64,000 bases of DNA from Ulva prolifera (Eukaryota > Chlorophyta > Ulvophyceae > Ulvales > Ulvaceae): contig CM041198.1 in assembly GCA_023078555.1 (NCBI GenBank), positions 11,990,874 through 12,054,873 of the forward strand. Direction: 5' to 3'. Below the pieces are notes generated by a model. That model worked only from the letters and a program-made list of their open reading frames with translations, was not told the DNA's origin and did not search any database. Shown piece by piece: positions 17,141-29,519 of this stretch (the stretch's first letter is position 1; each line of letters begins with the position of its first letter). Position numbers and translations under genes: made by a program.

Positions 17141-18999
17141 TCACCGCCGCGGCACCCGCTCCAACGCCGTGATCACGCCCCAGAATGTCACAACCCCGAC
17201 GAAGAACGACCAGAACAGCACCTGGCCCCCATGCCAATGATATATGATGCCTGCACACAGGCCACCCGTGCCCTTGCCGACCCCAGAGTAGGCTCCACTA
17301 AACAGTGACTGCACAGTGCCCTCGAGCCCAGCCGGGGCGACGCTCTTGCTGTGGTTCACACCCGCGCACCACGCCACCCCGAACGTCACGCCATGGAGCA
17401 GCTCGACCGGCAGCACCATCCACAGAGACGGCATGAGCGGCAGGCATGAGTACGCTAGCAGCCGCATGCAGTACGCGGCCAGCGCGGCCTGGAGAGCGCC
17501 GTGGTAGCCGAGCGCTCGCAGGATGTGGCCGCTGAATGCAAAGACTGGGATCTCTGCACTGCAGACGACAGCGAGGCAGGAGCCGAGCAGCAGCGGCGGC
17601 GCCCCGAGGCTGTCCAGGTATACAAACAGGTAGCCGTCAATGGCGCCTATGCACACCTGCATGCTCGTCTTGAGAGGTCAGAAACAACTGCCAACAGATG
17701 CAACCACAGGCCGGCATCCCAGCAGGAACGACATGCGCAAAAGCAGGCTTCCCTGGGTGCTGCTGCGGCTGTTCACAGGCTTGAACCAGGAACGCACCCC
17801 CATCAGCATTGCCCTAGCCAGGAAAACAATCACTCTCCTGTCCCGCAGCAGAGTGGCAAGCTTTTCAGGGAGACGGCTGCTGCCTGGACTCGTATGGTGG
17901 ACACCAGCTGCGTGCAGGGCACATTGGGTGCTCCGTGCGAGGGCATCCTCCTCGAGGCGGCCAGGGCCTGTGGTGTCAAAGAAGTGGTTTGTGTCTGCAT
18001 CATTCAGGACAATTTTGGCATCAGGTGCCGTTGAATTGTCCTGCGAGGCAGCCTCTGGAGATGCAGGACTGCGAGTGCATGTGCTGAGCAAGGGCTCGTG
18101 AGCCTCTGACTCGCTGGATTCTTGCTCATGGTCGTGGCCACGCCCCGTCAGAGACGATGCCTCAGGTTCAGCTGCAGCCTGGCTGTGGCATGCAACAGGC
18201 TCTGGGGTGGTGGAGATGGTTTGTCGGCTGGGGATCAGGGACATGTCGAGATAGCATGCACTGATGACAGCGAGCGAGGACGAGGCAGCGTAGATGGCAA
18301 AGACCGAAGAGTCGTCTGAGATGCGCATGACGAGGCTTGAGATGACACCTGCGGCGTTCCATGTCAGGCAGGCCCACATCCTGCAAGAGCCATAGCAGCC
18401 ATCCGTGGACGCTGCTGACATCACAGCGGCATCTGACAGAGCAGGGATGGGACTGGCTAGACACTCGATGACGAGCACCATCGCGATGAGGTACCACAAC
18501 GGATGAGCGAGGATCCCCAATGTCGCTCTTGCCTGCAAACATGTGTGTGGCATTGAAGGGGTGTACCGTGCATCGCAGGGTACAAAAAGCAGATTGCATG
18601 ATGAAGTTGTCAACACGGGCGCACCGCAGACGATAGGACCAAGCATGATACGAGAACAGCTCGGTGCTGCGTGTAGAGATCTGCAAAGCCAGCCCACAAG
18701 GGGCCACACAGCGCTGCTGTAAGTGGCCGAATAGCCGATATAACTCCAATCTGCCAGCCATTGTAGCCAAAGTGAGCTAGAATGAGGTTGAAGTAGGGCA
18801 GCAGGAATCCCAGACAGCCATACAAGGACGCCATCCATAGCTGCACAAAGGCGGAAGTATCTGATGACGGTGTATACACCACTGCAGCTACACAAGCTCA
18901 AGCAGCTCCTTCATCTAACAATGACTGCAGTCGTCCATGATGCACCTTGGCTGGCATCATAGCACCCTTCTGACGGCGCATCAAGTCCACATCTGTCAT
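17141..18999 (-). CDS. Major facilitator superfamily transporter, MFSD6/MFS_1-like
   Basis: Polytopic membrane transporter of the MFS_1-like family; substrate unknown. Exons 18999-18946, 18840-18625, 18532-17798, 17656-17141 are all phase 0 and give 506 aa. The N-terminal bundle begins LWMASLYGCLGFLLPYFN and HFGYNGWQIGVISAIRP. A roughly 130-residue hydrophilic, acidic/histidine-containing loop separates the two halves. The C-terminal bundle has the family signature (MG)VCIGAIDGYLFVYLDSLG and SVAPAGLEGTVQSLFSGAY followed by GVGKGTGGLCAGIIYHWHGG. TGTAA lies 34 nt past the stop. Start chosen at MTDVDLMRRQKGAMMPAK, whose AAG/GTGCAT donor joins in frame. It is divergent from the katanin gene about 1 kb away. 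Confidence 0.85.
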
Positions 19000-20051
19000 G
19001 GTGAGAAGAAAACAGCCTAAGCGCACAAGGCAAACATGCAGATCGCGATGCGTGCGACCAGCGTTGCTACTCAATGGCAAAGCAGGACATTAAACAGCTG
19101 AGAAGCATCTGTTTTCGAAAACAGCAGCAGGCACGTATGAACCGTCTTGACAGACGCTGCGCTCAACATGTTTGAAAAATCACAGACGCCGCTCGCCTTC
19201 CCCAAAACTAGCAGCCACCGCGTGCGTGTGCATGCGCTTCCCGTCCATACATCCTGGTGTTGGAGGCAGGATCCTGTGTATGCTGATCTGAAGCAACGTT
19301 GGTCGACGCCACGCCCGTCGGAACGCGACTGTAGACATGTCTCCCAGATGCGGCACAGATTAGGGAGGTGCACCACGTGTGGTCACGCTTGTGAAGCCTC
19401 ACAAAACAAGGCGCAGTATATATAATTCGTCATCGGTGTTTCATCGAGGCGAATGATACAATAACCGTGCAGAGAACTGCCCAAGAAATGCTGGCGAGTT
19501 CCGACCCGCGAGATCTAGATCCAGGCACAGCTCTCAAATGTTCGGCTCGAATCACATCGATAATGTGAACCATGATCGATGTCGGTGCACATGCCAACTG
19601 GGAAGAGAGTGGCGCTTCCTCTCTGAAAGCCTGTCGTTGTTCACAGTCATCACCGATGCTATAGCGGGCGCGCAGAACGAGGTCGTAAGACAATGTATGG
19701 TGCAATGGCGAGACTAGTGGATCAGCCAAGTAGACATGTTGATCCACGACGGGTGGTCCTCTCTACAGCGATGCTATGGCAACCCCCCTCAGCGCTCTCC
19801 TACGCCTAGGTATCAGCAATGGGTCCCCAGCTCAACTGATGAAATTATGCCCGACCGACACCAGCTTCGGCCTGGTGAGCACAATGACGACCATGTTGTT
19901 GAATCCTGATTGATGCATGTCATCTGTGAACGCCTGCGGTTGGAGCAGTGGCTTCAGAGCATCGCCAGCCCTGAGGTGCCTGACTCGACATAACTTGCAC
20001 CTGATATCTGCATGCGGTGGAGTTGGCCAAGATTTAGTTGCGTTGTCCAAC
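19000..20051. other. Divergent upstream region with one unexplained open frame
   Basis: The interval between the MFS and katanin starts must hold both promoters. It also contains a 105-codon minus-strand frame described separately (19430-19747). Nothing else is supported. Confidence 0.5.
19430..19747 (-). CDS. Open frame of unknown function with a C-terminal hydrophobic segment
   Basis: 105 sense codons in a row, opening with GTG and ending in TGA at 19430. The product reads naturally (VDQHVYLADPLVSPLHHTL, LRARYSIGDDCEQRQAFREE, IIDVIRAEHLRAVPGSR) and ends in a possible membrane helix (ELASISWAVLCTVIVSF). No in-frame ATG lies near its beginning, so if real it is an internal or terminal exon. 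No homologue is recognised; chance cannot be excluded. Confidence 0.27.
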   Translation of the reverse strand: MDQHVYLADPLVSPLHHTLSYDLVLRARYSIGDDCEQRQAFREEAPLSSQLACAPTSIMVHIIDVIRAEHLRAVPGSRSRGSELASISWAVLCTVIVSFASMKHR

Positions 20052-22185
<2,134 letters not shown>

Positions 22186-22352
22186 GTGTTGCCTTGCCCA
22201 TGCAGCGCTGAGCTGCATCACATGGACGCAAGGTGCAGCTGATGTAATGCGTGAAGGGAGAGGCCATACAGCATCTTGAGGCATGGGCTCTGCGAGAGAT
22301 TTCACTGGTGCACGTGCACCAGCACAGGTCCTGGGATCAGTTGTTACATTGT
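22186..22352. terminator. Tight convergent 3' ends with TGTAA signals on both strands
   Basis: Only 167 bp separate the stops of the katanin gene (plus) and the transporter (minus). TGTAA is at 22243-22247 on the plus strand and at 22348-22344 on the minus strand, four bases past the minus stop, so the two transcripts may overlap. Confidence 0.5.
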
Positions 22353-23139
22353 CTAAGACCAGAATGGAATGTCCACGCCCATGCCCGATACCAGGACAAG
22401 GATCCCGACAATGATCGCAATACACGACGCGACAACAGACAGGTTCTGTTGCAGCCAAGGGCGGTCTCGGCAGAGCTCCTCTGACGCCGTTCCTATGAAC
22501 AGAGTGTACCCCCCCATCGCGACCACTGTGCCAATGACAAACATGACGCAGTACGCAAACGCTGCCGCGTAGGACGGCAGTGCCAGTGCCGGGATCACTA
22601 CAAAAAGGGCATCAGGCTGTAGACCATACAGGATGCCTGTGCCATACGTCGCCACTGCGATGCGTGCCTCGCTCTTGCTGTTTGCTTTGTCTGTGATTTG
22701 CCTTAGCTTTTCCTCATCATCATGGTCTCCTTCTTCCTCCCCCTCAAACAATGTTTCATAAATCCCCAAGACACCAATAGCTATGAGTGTGAGACCAACG
22801 ATGGTGCCTGCCCACCTCTCAAGGAACGGCAGGAAGGCTGTGAATTGCTCTTTTAGTAGGGCAAAGGCCAACCCGAGCAATAGCTGCCCTGTGGAGTGAC
22901 CAAGGCCCCAGAGCGAGCCCAGGAACGACGCCGCAAAGCGATTGCGGCCAATTGTCAGGGGTGTGAGTGCCTGAGTGACGCGCATACAGCGTCAGACCTT
23001 CTGTGTATGAGCTCTGTAGCTCTACATCAAGATTTGCACATGCAAGATGCAGGGTCAGGTAAGAACGCACCGCCAAATGATCGGGTCCGCAAAGTGTGTG
23101 CAGGAACCCTGCTGCAAGGCCGGAAGCAGCTGATGTCAC
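22353..23139 (-). CDS. UreH/NiCoT-like nickel/cobalt-type transporter, 5' end unresolved
   Basis: Membrane metal transporter of the high-affinity nickel-transport/UreH family; plant members of this group are plastid-envelope proteins. Exon 23139-23071 carries SAASGLAAGFLHTLCGPDHL with the H-x4-DH motif of the first helix, and joins in phase through a GTGCGT donor to exon 22970-22353: ALTPLTIGRNRFAASFLGSL, WGLGHSTGQLLLGLAFALL, then a cytosolic acidic loop (EGEEEGDHDDEE), then YGTGILYGLQPDALFVVIPA and further helices, ending DIPFWS. Sequence upstream of 23139 (for example FVCRAGAQTG) could be the end of a transit peptide, but no ATG-bearing first exon was fixed. Metal specificity is not visible. 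Confidence 0.8.
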
Positions 23140-23293
23140 AGCAATGTGACTATGTAGGCCTGTTTGGGCGCCTGCGCGGCAGACGAAACGTGGGGATCCA
23201 AACTATGGCGTCAAGGTATAGATGTAGCATACCGCACGCTCTCCCTGGCCTGACAGATACAGAACGTATTCACTTATCTGATATAATCACTAA

Positions 23294-23557
23294 ATGAGCG
23301 CACCCCCGGCTGCTGTAGAGGAGGCGAATAAGCCACAGCCGGTGACGGTGCTCGCGAGCACGCAAAAAGCTGCGGCTGCACCAGCGTACACCATTGACCA
23401 TGCTATCCGTCGGAGTGCACACAAACTGCGAACTTGGTGCTGTGTCTGCTCCGGGTACGCAGCCAGTGTGGCTGCGGTGGAAGCACAGGCCCTGACATCT
23501 GAGGGCGTGCTGTCCACAGGTCTGAAAGAGCAGAATTGCGGTGCACTCTTCGCGTGA
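23294..23557 (+). CDS. Small protein of unknown function
   Basis: The frame starts with ATG at 23294 (MSAPPAAVEEANKPQPVTVL, then STQKAAAAPAYTIDHAIRRS) and runs 87 codons to TGA. It is Ala-rich at first, then has a cysteine cluster (TWCCVCSGYAAS). It lies head to head with the NiCoT-like gene, and an AT-rich sequence (acttatctgatataatcac) just precedes the ATG. No domain is recognised; a downstream intron may change the C-terminus. Confidence 0.42.
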   Translation: MSAPPAAVEEANKPQPVTVLASTQKAAAAPAYTIDHAIRRSAHKLRTWCCVCSGYAASVAAVEAQALTSEGVLSTGLKEQNCGALFA

Positions 23558-23677
23558 ATAATAGTCGATTTACATCGCGAAAGATGTACTCCTTGTTTTG
23601 GAAGGCTGCTGCAGCGAAGCATGCTGGCGAGCGAAGGGTTACACGGCGAGGAAAAGCAGCGCTGCGCGCAGCGGCAA

Positions 23678-24399
23678 TCAAGACAGGGCAGCCGAGGTTA
23701 CGTACGCGCCATCAATGACAAGCGAAGCAGTCAGATGTTTAGATATCAGTTCCAGCTGCTGAATGGTCTGACTATTAGCAAATTCAAAACTGCACGGTAA
23801 GAAAGGATGTGCACAACAATCCATCACCAAAGCATTGTGACCATGCCAGGAGATCATTTTCACCTGTAACGTGATCATTCCAAGACAGTCCGAGCTCCAG
23901 GAATTCGATAAGCTGAGGACGCGCGCGATGTTTCGCGCCAAAGCATGCATGTAGACTCCTGGTTGGCCTCATAACAGAGCACACTTTCACCTCAGACGCA
24001 AGCTCCAGATGCTGCAGCGCAGTCCACATCTCCCGGGAAGCATCCTGCTTGTAGTGAAGAATTTCCCCGGTGTTGCCTTTCATTTAGGTATGGCTCGAAG
24101 TAGTGGGCACTTCTGCCAGGTGGCTGCAAGTGATGAGCCCACAGCCGCTTCCTGCCATAGCCCCTCTGCTGGCACACAGCTTTCCCCAGCAGCGCAATCA
24201 TGTTGTGAAGTACCTAGGCGGGTCTGCACTGTGCTGCAATGTGGCTATTCAGTTGTGCCGACAGTAAATCCAGTACAGCCTTGCAGAAATTCTCAAGATC
24301 CGCCACAACTGGCATCACTGGAAGCCGAAGCCGACTTCCGCAGATCGCAGCATGGCTTATTTTGTTCTGCTGGGCCGAGCTGCACCAACCATCGTTCAA
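23678..24399 (-). CDS. Fragments of an unidentified minus-strand gene
   Basis: Three stretches look coding on the minus strand: LPVMPVVADLENFCKAVLD with LLSAQLNSHIAAQ (about 24220-24345); MKGNTGEILHYKQDASREMW with TALQHLELASE ending at a GAG/GTGAAA donor (about 23991-24083); and a terminal frame ending FANSQTIQQLELISKHLTA through YVTSAALS and TGA at 23678. The junctions between them could not be fixed and two frames compete in the last 200 bases. No family is recognised. Confidence 0.35.
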
Positions 24400-24929
24400 A
24401 CATACTCACAGTCAGGCTGTACATGCAGCTGGGAGTCACTCATGTGGAGAGGGCAGGCATGGACAGCATCTGATCGAATCAATTGCTTAAGCACCCGTCC
24501 GCTCACACCAGTAGAACCATGGAGGGCCCCTGCAGTCCAGACTGGGGCTACGCCCTCAAGGCTGCAGGGCGTGGTCACCACAGCTGGCAATGCATCCACG
24601 GTCACGTTCACGTGCTCATGTTGCTGGAGATACGTCGATCTACACCGCTGCAGCAGCCAATGCGGACGCCCCGCGGCTGCACTCAACATCGAACAAGGCC
24701 GCTCTCGATGCACCGGCACCTTATCCAGCTATCTCTTGAGAGACAGAAGCCCAAGCTTGAGCTTCGCGGGGTCCTTGCACAATGTCGAATGCACGCCTGA
24801 TGCGCTGCTGTGCATTAATAGCTCCTCACCTGTGGCGCCGCACTTGCGTTGCACAGCCAGCAACGTGGGGCCGTGCGCCACGCCGGCCTTTGTCCAGCGG
24901 TGCAGCCCTGCGTGCCTCACCCCCTGCAG

Positions 24930-25111
24930 GGCCCTGCCCATCTTGCCAGCAGCGAGAGCCAGGCATGCATTCGACGCACGTCGTGGGCCTGTCGCTGTCG
25001 AAGGGCTGCGCGATCAACACGAGCCTCAGCGCGCTGGGCACCATGCTGAAGGCGCTGACGGACGGCGAGCGTGACGTGCACGTGCCCTTCCGTGACACCA
25101 AGCTCACCCGC
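24930..25111 (+). pseudogene. Kinesin motor-domain remnant
   Basis: Positions about 25012-25111 encode a clear kinesin switch II/helix segment: KGCAINTSLSALGTMLKALT, then VHVPFRDTKLTR, the motor motif that normally precedes a conserved LLQDSLGG. Directly upstream, in a frame offset, lies HLASSESQ, matching the DLAGSE motif but with the invariant Gly replaced and a frameshift before KGCAINTSLS. The downstream LLQDSLGG is not found in frame and no P-loop was seen in the preceding kilobase. This looks like a decayed motor fragment, although an indel error in the sequence could mimic it. Confidence 0.6.
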
Positions 25112-26290
25112 CTGGACAGAGGCGAGGCTCCACTGCCTTGCCGGGCAGCAACCAAGGATGTTGGCCCCAGGTCTGCGCAGTGCACACAATGTGCATCATG
25201 GCGGAGTTGCAGCGGATGTTGGTGGCCCACTCGGCGCACTGCCGGCTTGCGCTGCCTCTGGGGTGAGGGCGGTGCATGTGATCGTGTGTGACCCGCCCGC
25301 CCACATTCCCCGGTGCCGAGGCCGATGCCCTTGTGGGTGTGCCCGATGACTCGTTTTCCTCTGGGCTGCACAGATGCCTGTGCAGGCTCCCGGGGCACGT
25401 GTGGAGCGTTCACAGCTGGCATCACTGCAGTAGCCATAATCTACTACAATCCTAGTCAAGTCGACCTATCTGTAAAGTAAAGAAAATCTGAAATTAATGA
25501 GGCGCATCCTGAAGAGGACATTGGCATGCGAATCAACGGGACCACATATGCCGTACTGTACTGCACATTTCCATACAGGTAATCTTGGAGTCGCCAATGT
25601 CGCTATGGAAATGGCGATGTCATATGTAATTAGGCATACATGGAGGGGTAGTGTGTTCGTGATTTGTCTGTCGACCCTGGGGGCACAGGGGCCAGTGCCA
25701 GAGGGTCTGTCGGCATGACACGATGGGGGGGGGGGGGATCATGTGACCATCATCTCCCCTCGGAACAGTCGGGCTTGGAACCTGAAAGTGAAGTCTGTAC
25801 TACAGCCCGCCCCCGGTGGTACTCTGCTACTGATGCTGCCAGCACCGCCGCGCGCGGCTGGACGTAGCAACGTGTCTGGCTTCCGAATCAGGCGCATTTT
25901 CGTTCAACACTGCCAGCTGATACCTTGGACTCGTCCCACACCCAGCGTCATGCTGCAACCTGCTGGCCAGATCTCTCCTGTGGCCTTTCGAAGCGGGGCC
26001 ATGCGACCCAGAGACCTGAGAAGCATGCGGTGACGGACGCGAATTAAGCATACAAAAAACCCTGGTTGGACTGTTTCTAGACGGCAGTCTCAGCTTCTGA
26101 CAGACGCCAAGGCTGTGGCGAGTGATGGAACCTGTCCACCTGCTGGCAGCGTCGTTTTGACATCATGCCGACGATGACCTGAGATAGCGGGACTGACCAG
26201 TGGCATACTGCGCTGCTAGGACAATCACGAGATGGACAACATCACACAGTCAATACATCTCATGGGAATGCTCACATCGCATGTGCGTGC
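25112..26290. other. Stretch without a supported gene
   Basis: No coding frame with a family match. A G13 run lies at about 25725-25737. Composition is mixed and somewhat AT-richer around 25440-25660. Confidence 0.5.
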
Positions 26291-26506
26291 TCATTTGTAG
26301 AGTGCTAGCGCTTCAATAGACGTCGAGCCGTGCCGTCTGTATCGGCAGCGGGCCAACACCAGGTAGGAATCTGACCAGGACGCGCACAAGTGAGGAATCA
26401 TGTCTGCGGCGTCCAAAGCAAAGTTGGTTCGTCTCATCGTCTTCCGCCTGTCTTCAATTTGGTCATCGGAGATGGCTGTTTTGCTTTCCGCGGCGTTTCG
26501 TTTCAT
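26291..26506 (-). CDS. Short open frame of unknown function
   Basis: 71 codons from a true ATG (MKRNAAESKTAISDDQIEDR, then KTMRRTNFALDAADMIPHLC) to a stop at 26291. It is charged at the N-terminus and has a candidate donor after SWSDSYL (GTGTTG), so it could be a first exon. No homologue is recognised. Confidence 0.32.
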   Translation of the reverse strand: MKRNAAESKTAISDDQIEDRRKTMRRTNFALDAADMIPHLCASWSDSYLVLARCRYRRHGSTSIEALALYK

Positions 26507-27012
26507 GCCTTCGTCTTCGCCTCTTCAACACCCTGTTGACTTATAGCTGCTCAACTTGGGCTTGCATGGCTGGCGCCCATCCGGGCGTTGGTCCGCACTG
26601 ACATGGTGTACACATGTGCACAATCTTGCGTATAGTGACCGTCGATGCTTCAGCGCAGCGCAGAAAGTCATTCCCAGGACATGCAAATATGCCAATGATG
26701 TGTCAGTTTGGAAAGTCAAGGAAAGGAGCTTGCAGGAGAAGTGCAAAACCCGTGAAAACTATGGGCAGAACTGGCTCGTGCCTCTCACAGGCACCTGTTC
26801 ACACAAGCCTGGATGTGCGCCACAGACACTTCAGAATTGCTTGTATACAATCACTCAGCAATTTCATGTTCGCAGCCTGTCGTGCCTGCTTTGTGTGTCA
26901 GAATCGCCGTGTGTGTTATGCCATGTAAGGCACTCAGTGGGAGCTCGGCAGAGGAACCGCCCGCTCTGACCAGCCAGCCCAACAACGTACATGGTTGGAT
27001 TTCTGTGTGCAG
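26507..27012. other. Upstream region of the PLAC8-like gene; first exon(s) not located
   Basis: The first clear exon of the next gene starts at 27013 in mid-codon, so at least one coding exon should lie here or further upstream. Several open frames are present but none could be linked. Confidence 0.45.
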
Positions 27013-28893
27013 TTTTCTGCTACGCCATGTTCTGCTGCTATTGCGCAAGCTACACCAACCGGAAGGAGTTCCTACGAGGTGACATGACCAGGTGAGTACT
27101 TGCTGAAGCTTGCTGCCTTAGACATGACCTTAAACATGAAAAGGCCCTGCAACACTGGCTTGCGTGCAGGTACACGTGCTGCAATGGCCACTGGCCATGC
27201 TCTGGTCGCATGAAGGAGCAGAGTTGTCCAGAATGTTGCTTGGTGTTGGAGGTATGCTACGCACCTCCCCTCCATCACCTGAGCCATTCGACAACCGAAC
27301 TGACCATCACCTGGACGATTGTAGCAGGCCATTTCGTCTACATGTAATCTGATTCAGGGCTCATGCTCATCGTACCCATATCATGAGCTTATTTTTGTGC
27401 AGGTCTGGTGCTGCTTTGCGCAGAGTGTGGCCAGTACCCGGTATGCCCTTCAAAGCTTCAGCATTCCATGTGTACATGGCAACATGTCAATGCACCATGT
27501 AGGAAAACTCATAGATCATTCCAACTCATGTAGTTTTGGCCAGGGTCATCACAATGCACGACAGGTCGTAGCCCTGTTTGCACTCCGCCTGTTGCTGTGC
27601 CTGCTGGACGCAGGAGCTTGCCTTGCATCACTGTCCTGACTGGCATCGTTCTGCAGTCACTTGCGACTGAGTCTGTGCGTGACTGGCTGCACACTGTGAG
27701 CAGGGGCTCTGTGCACCAGTGTGGCAGCGTGTGTCTCGGTACGCCAGGTCATGCTTAAAAGCAGTGATGGGCCATGCAGGTGGGGCCTTCAGGACCAGCT
27801 CCACATCCGGAACACCAAGTGCGGCCTCACCATCTTCATCCTCCCTATCAGCCAGCTCTCTTCAGCTCGTGTCGCTTCTTGCTTCTCTTGCATCGCCGTT
27901 GTCTTGTCACAAACCGATGCATCAAGGCAGGAAGAAGGCCGGCACCATGTCCATTGCGTATACGGCACAGAACCTTACATGCTGGTCAAAACATGTAGCA
28001 TCTGCTCCACGCCAGTCGCTTCATGGCCTCTGATGCGCTGTGTTGCTGCAGGTGTGACAACTGCATCATCCAGACGATGATTGCCCTGCAGTTCCTGGCG
28101 TGCATCTGCAACATCGTCGCATGCCTGACGCAGAACTCGGCGATCGACCAGGCGGCAGATCTCGTGGATCTCGTCGCGGACATCGTCTGGTGTGCAGTGT
28201 GCGGCTGTATGCAGGTCTGCACCTCCCACTGCGGTTCCGTCCTGCATTGACAGCATAACTGCGGCACCCAGAGTACCTTGCTTGCTCTTGAGTGTCTGCC
28301 AGCGTGCCATTGCAGACCCGCTCACCACCACTTGCAGTGGCCAGCTCAGCGAGCAGGCTAGCTGCGTCGCACCAGCCTCGTGCCTGAACTCAATACTTGC
28401 TGCTTGTCTGACGTCATCACAGCTGAGCTGTGAGGGCTGTGATTGCAGACGCAAGTCAAGATCGAGATGACCGAGAACTCTCGGTGGGTGGCTGCCGGGC
28501 CTGCGCCTGGGCCGTATGCGGTGCGTGCACCGCTCTCCCTTGCACGGCTGTTCACAGTCATTGCTGTCACTGCAGAGGCGGCACACTCCATCGCAACAGC
28601 CACATTCGCAACTCAGCGTGTGCTGCTTTACTGTCTAGCTGGTGATTCGCACTGAAGGCCGCTACACCACAGGCTCTGCGACCACGTCGGTGCCTGGGTG
28701 ACGGCGGCATGCATGCTCTTGTACATGACGGGCGCTGGGACTGCATGCACTGTGTTACATTGCCGCATGTTTGCAGGCTCCGCCGCAGCAGCAGATGGCA
28801 TATACCAACCAGGGTACAGTGCCAGGCTACCCTGCCAATGCACCCCCCCCCAATCAGCAAATGCAGGCTCCGCCAGGGTACCCCGCAGCCTAG
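27013..28893 (+). CDS. Plant-type PLAC8-like cysteine-rich membrane protein, N-terminus missing
   Basis: Seven phase-matched exons (27013-27091, 27170-27251, 27403-27440, 27780-27818, 28052-28214, 28449-28520, 28777-28893). In order: FCYAMFCCYCASYTNRKEFL, RYTCCNGHWPCSGRMKEQSC, PECCLVLEVWCCFAQSVAST, KCDNCIIQTMIALQFLACIC, QAADLVDLVADIVWCAVCGC, then a polar tail ending in a Pro/Gln/Tyr-rich sequence (YTNQGTVPGYPANAPPP to PPGYPAA). The paired Cys motifs and hydrophobic segments match a conserved plant family usually annotated as PLAC8-like; its biochemical role is unknown and metal or lipid functions would be guesses. The exon chain is secure; the first coding exon was not found. Confidence 0.78.
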
Positions 28894-29519
28894 ACACCCC
28901 GTTTGTGCACGACTCCTGCATACGCTGCTGTGTGCAACTCAATAATCTGAACAGCTTTGTTCGAGCGGAACCTACAGCCGGGCATGACATGTCAAGACCG
29001 TGGACGCCTCACCTGTTCTTGAAGAGCTGATGTTTGGTGTGTCTTTTGAGCAGCTTCGTTGAAGTTTCATCTTGATTGTATATTGGTGCCCGGCAGCAGT
29101 AGGACTACCAACATGCCGGGCTGTGTGTTTGTGTGTGACTGAAGCGAGATATGTTCCCCACGACAGGCTGCACTGGCCGCGGCTGAGTGGATCAGGTGCG
29201 GGAGTCGTAAGAGCCTGAGACCTGTGACAGGCCAGGATTTGTAATCTGCTTCCTCAAGGCGGCCCGGCAGTGATGTTGTGGGCACATAACAGACAAGTTA
29301 TGATGAACGTGCAAGCGGGACATCAAAACTGAAGCTTTCTGGGACCACTGCTTTTGACTTGTTCTGGAACTCTGGTCATTCCCTGTGTTTCGCACAAGCT
29401 TGTGACTCTCCGTCTGAGCTGCCAACACCGCTAACTGTGCGGCTCAAATGCCACTGGTTTCTCGCTGTTACACAACCATTTGACTCAGCCGCACATCACT
29501 CTCTGCACACTCGAGGCGC
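28894..29519. other. Convergent intergenic region
   Basis: 626 bp between the stops of the PLAC8-like gene and FBPase. TGTAA occurs at about 29238 on the plus strand and at 29472-29468 on the minus strand. No coding frame is supported. Confidence 0.6.
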
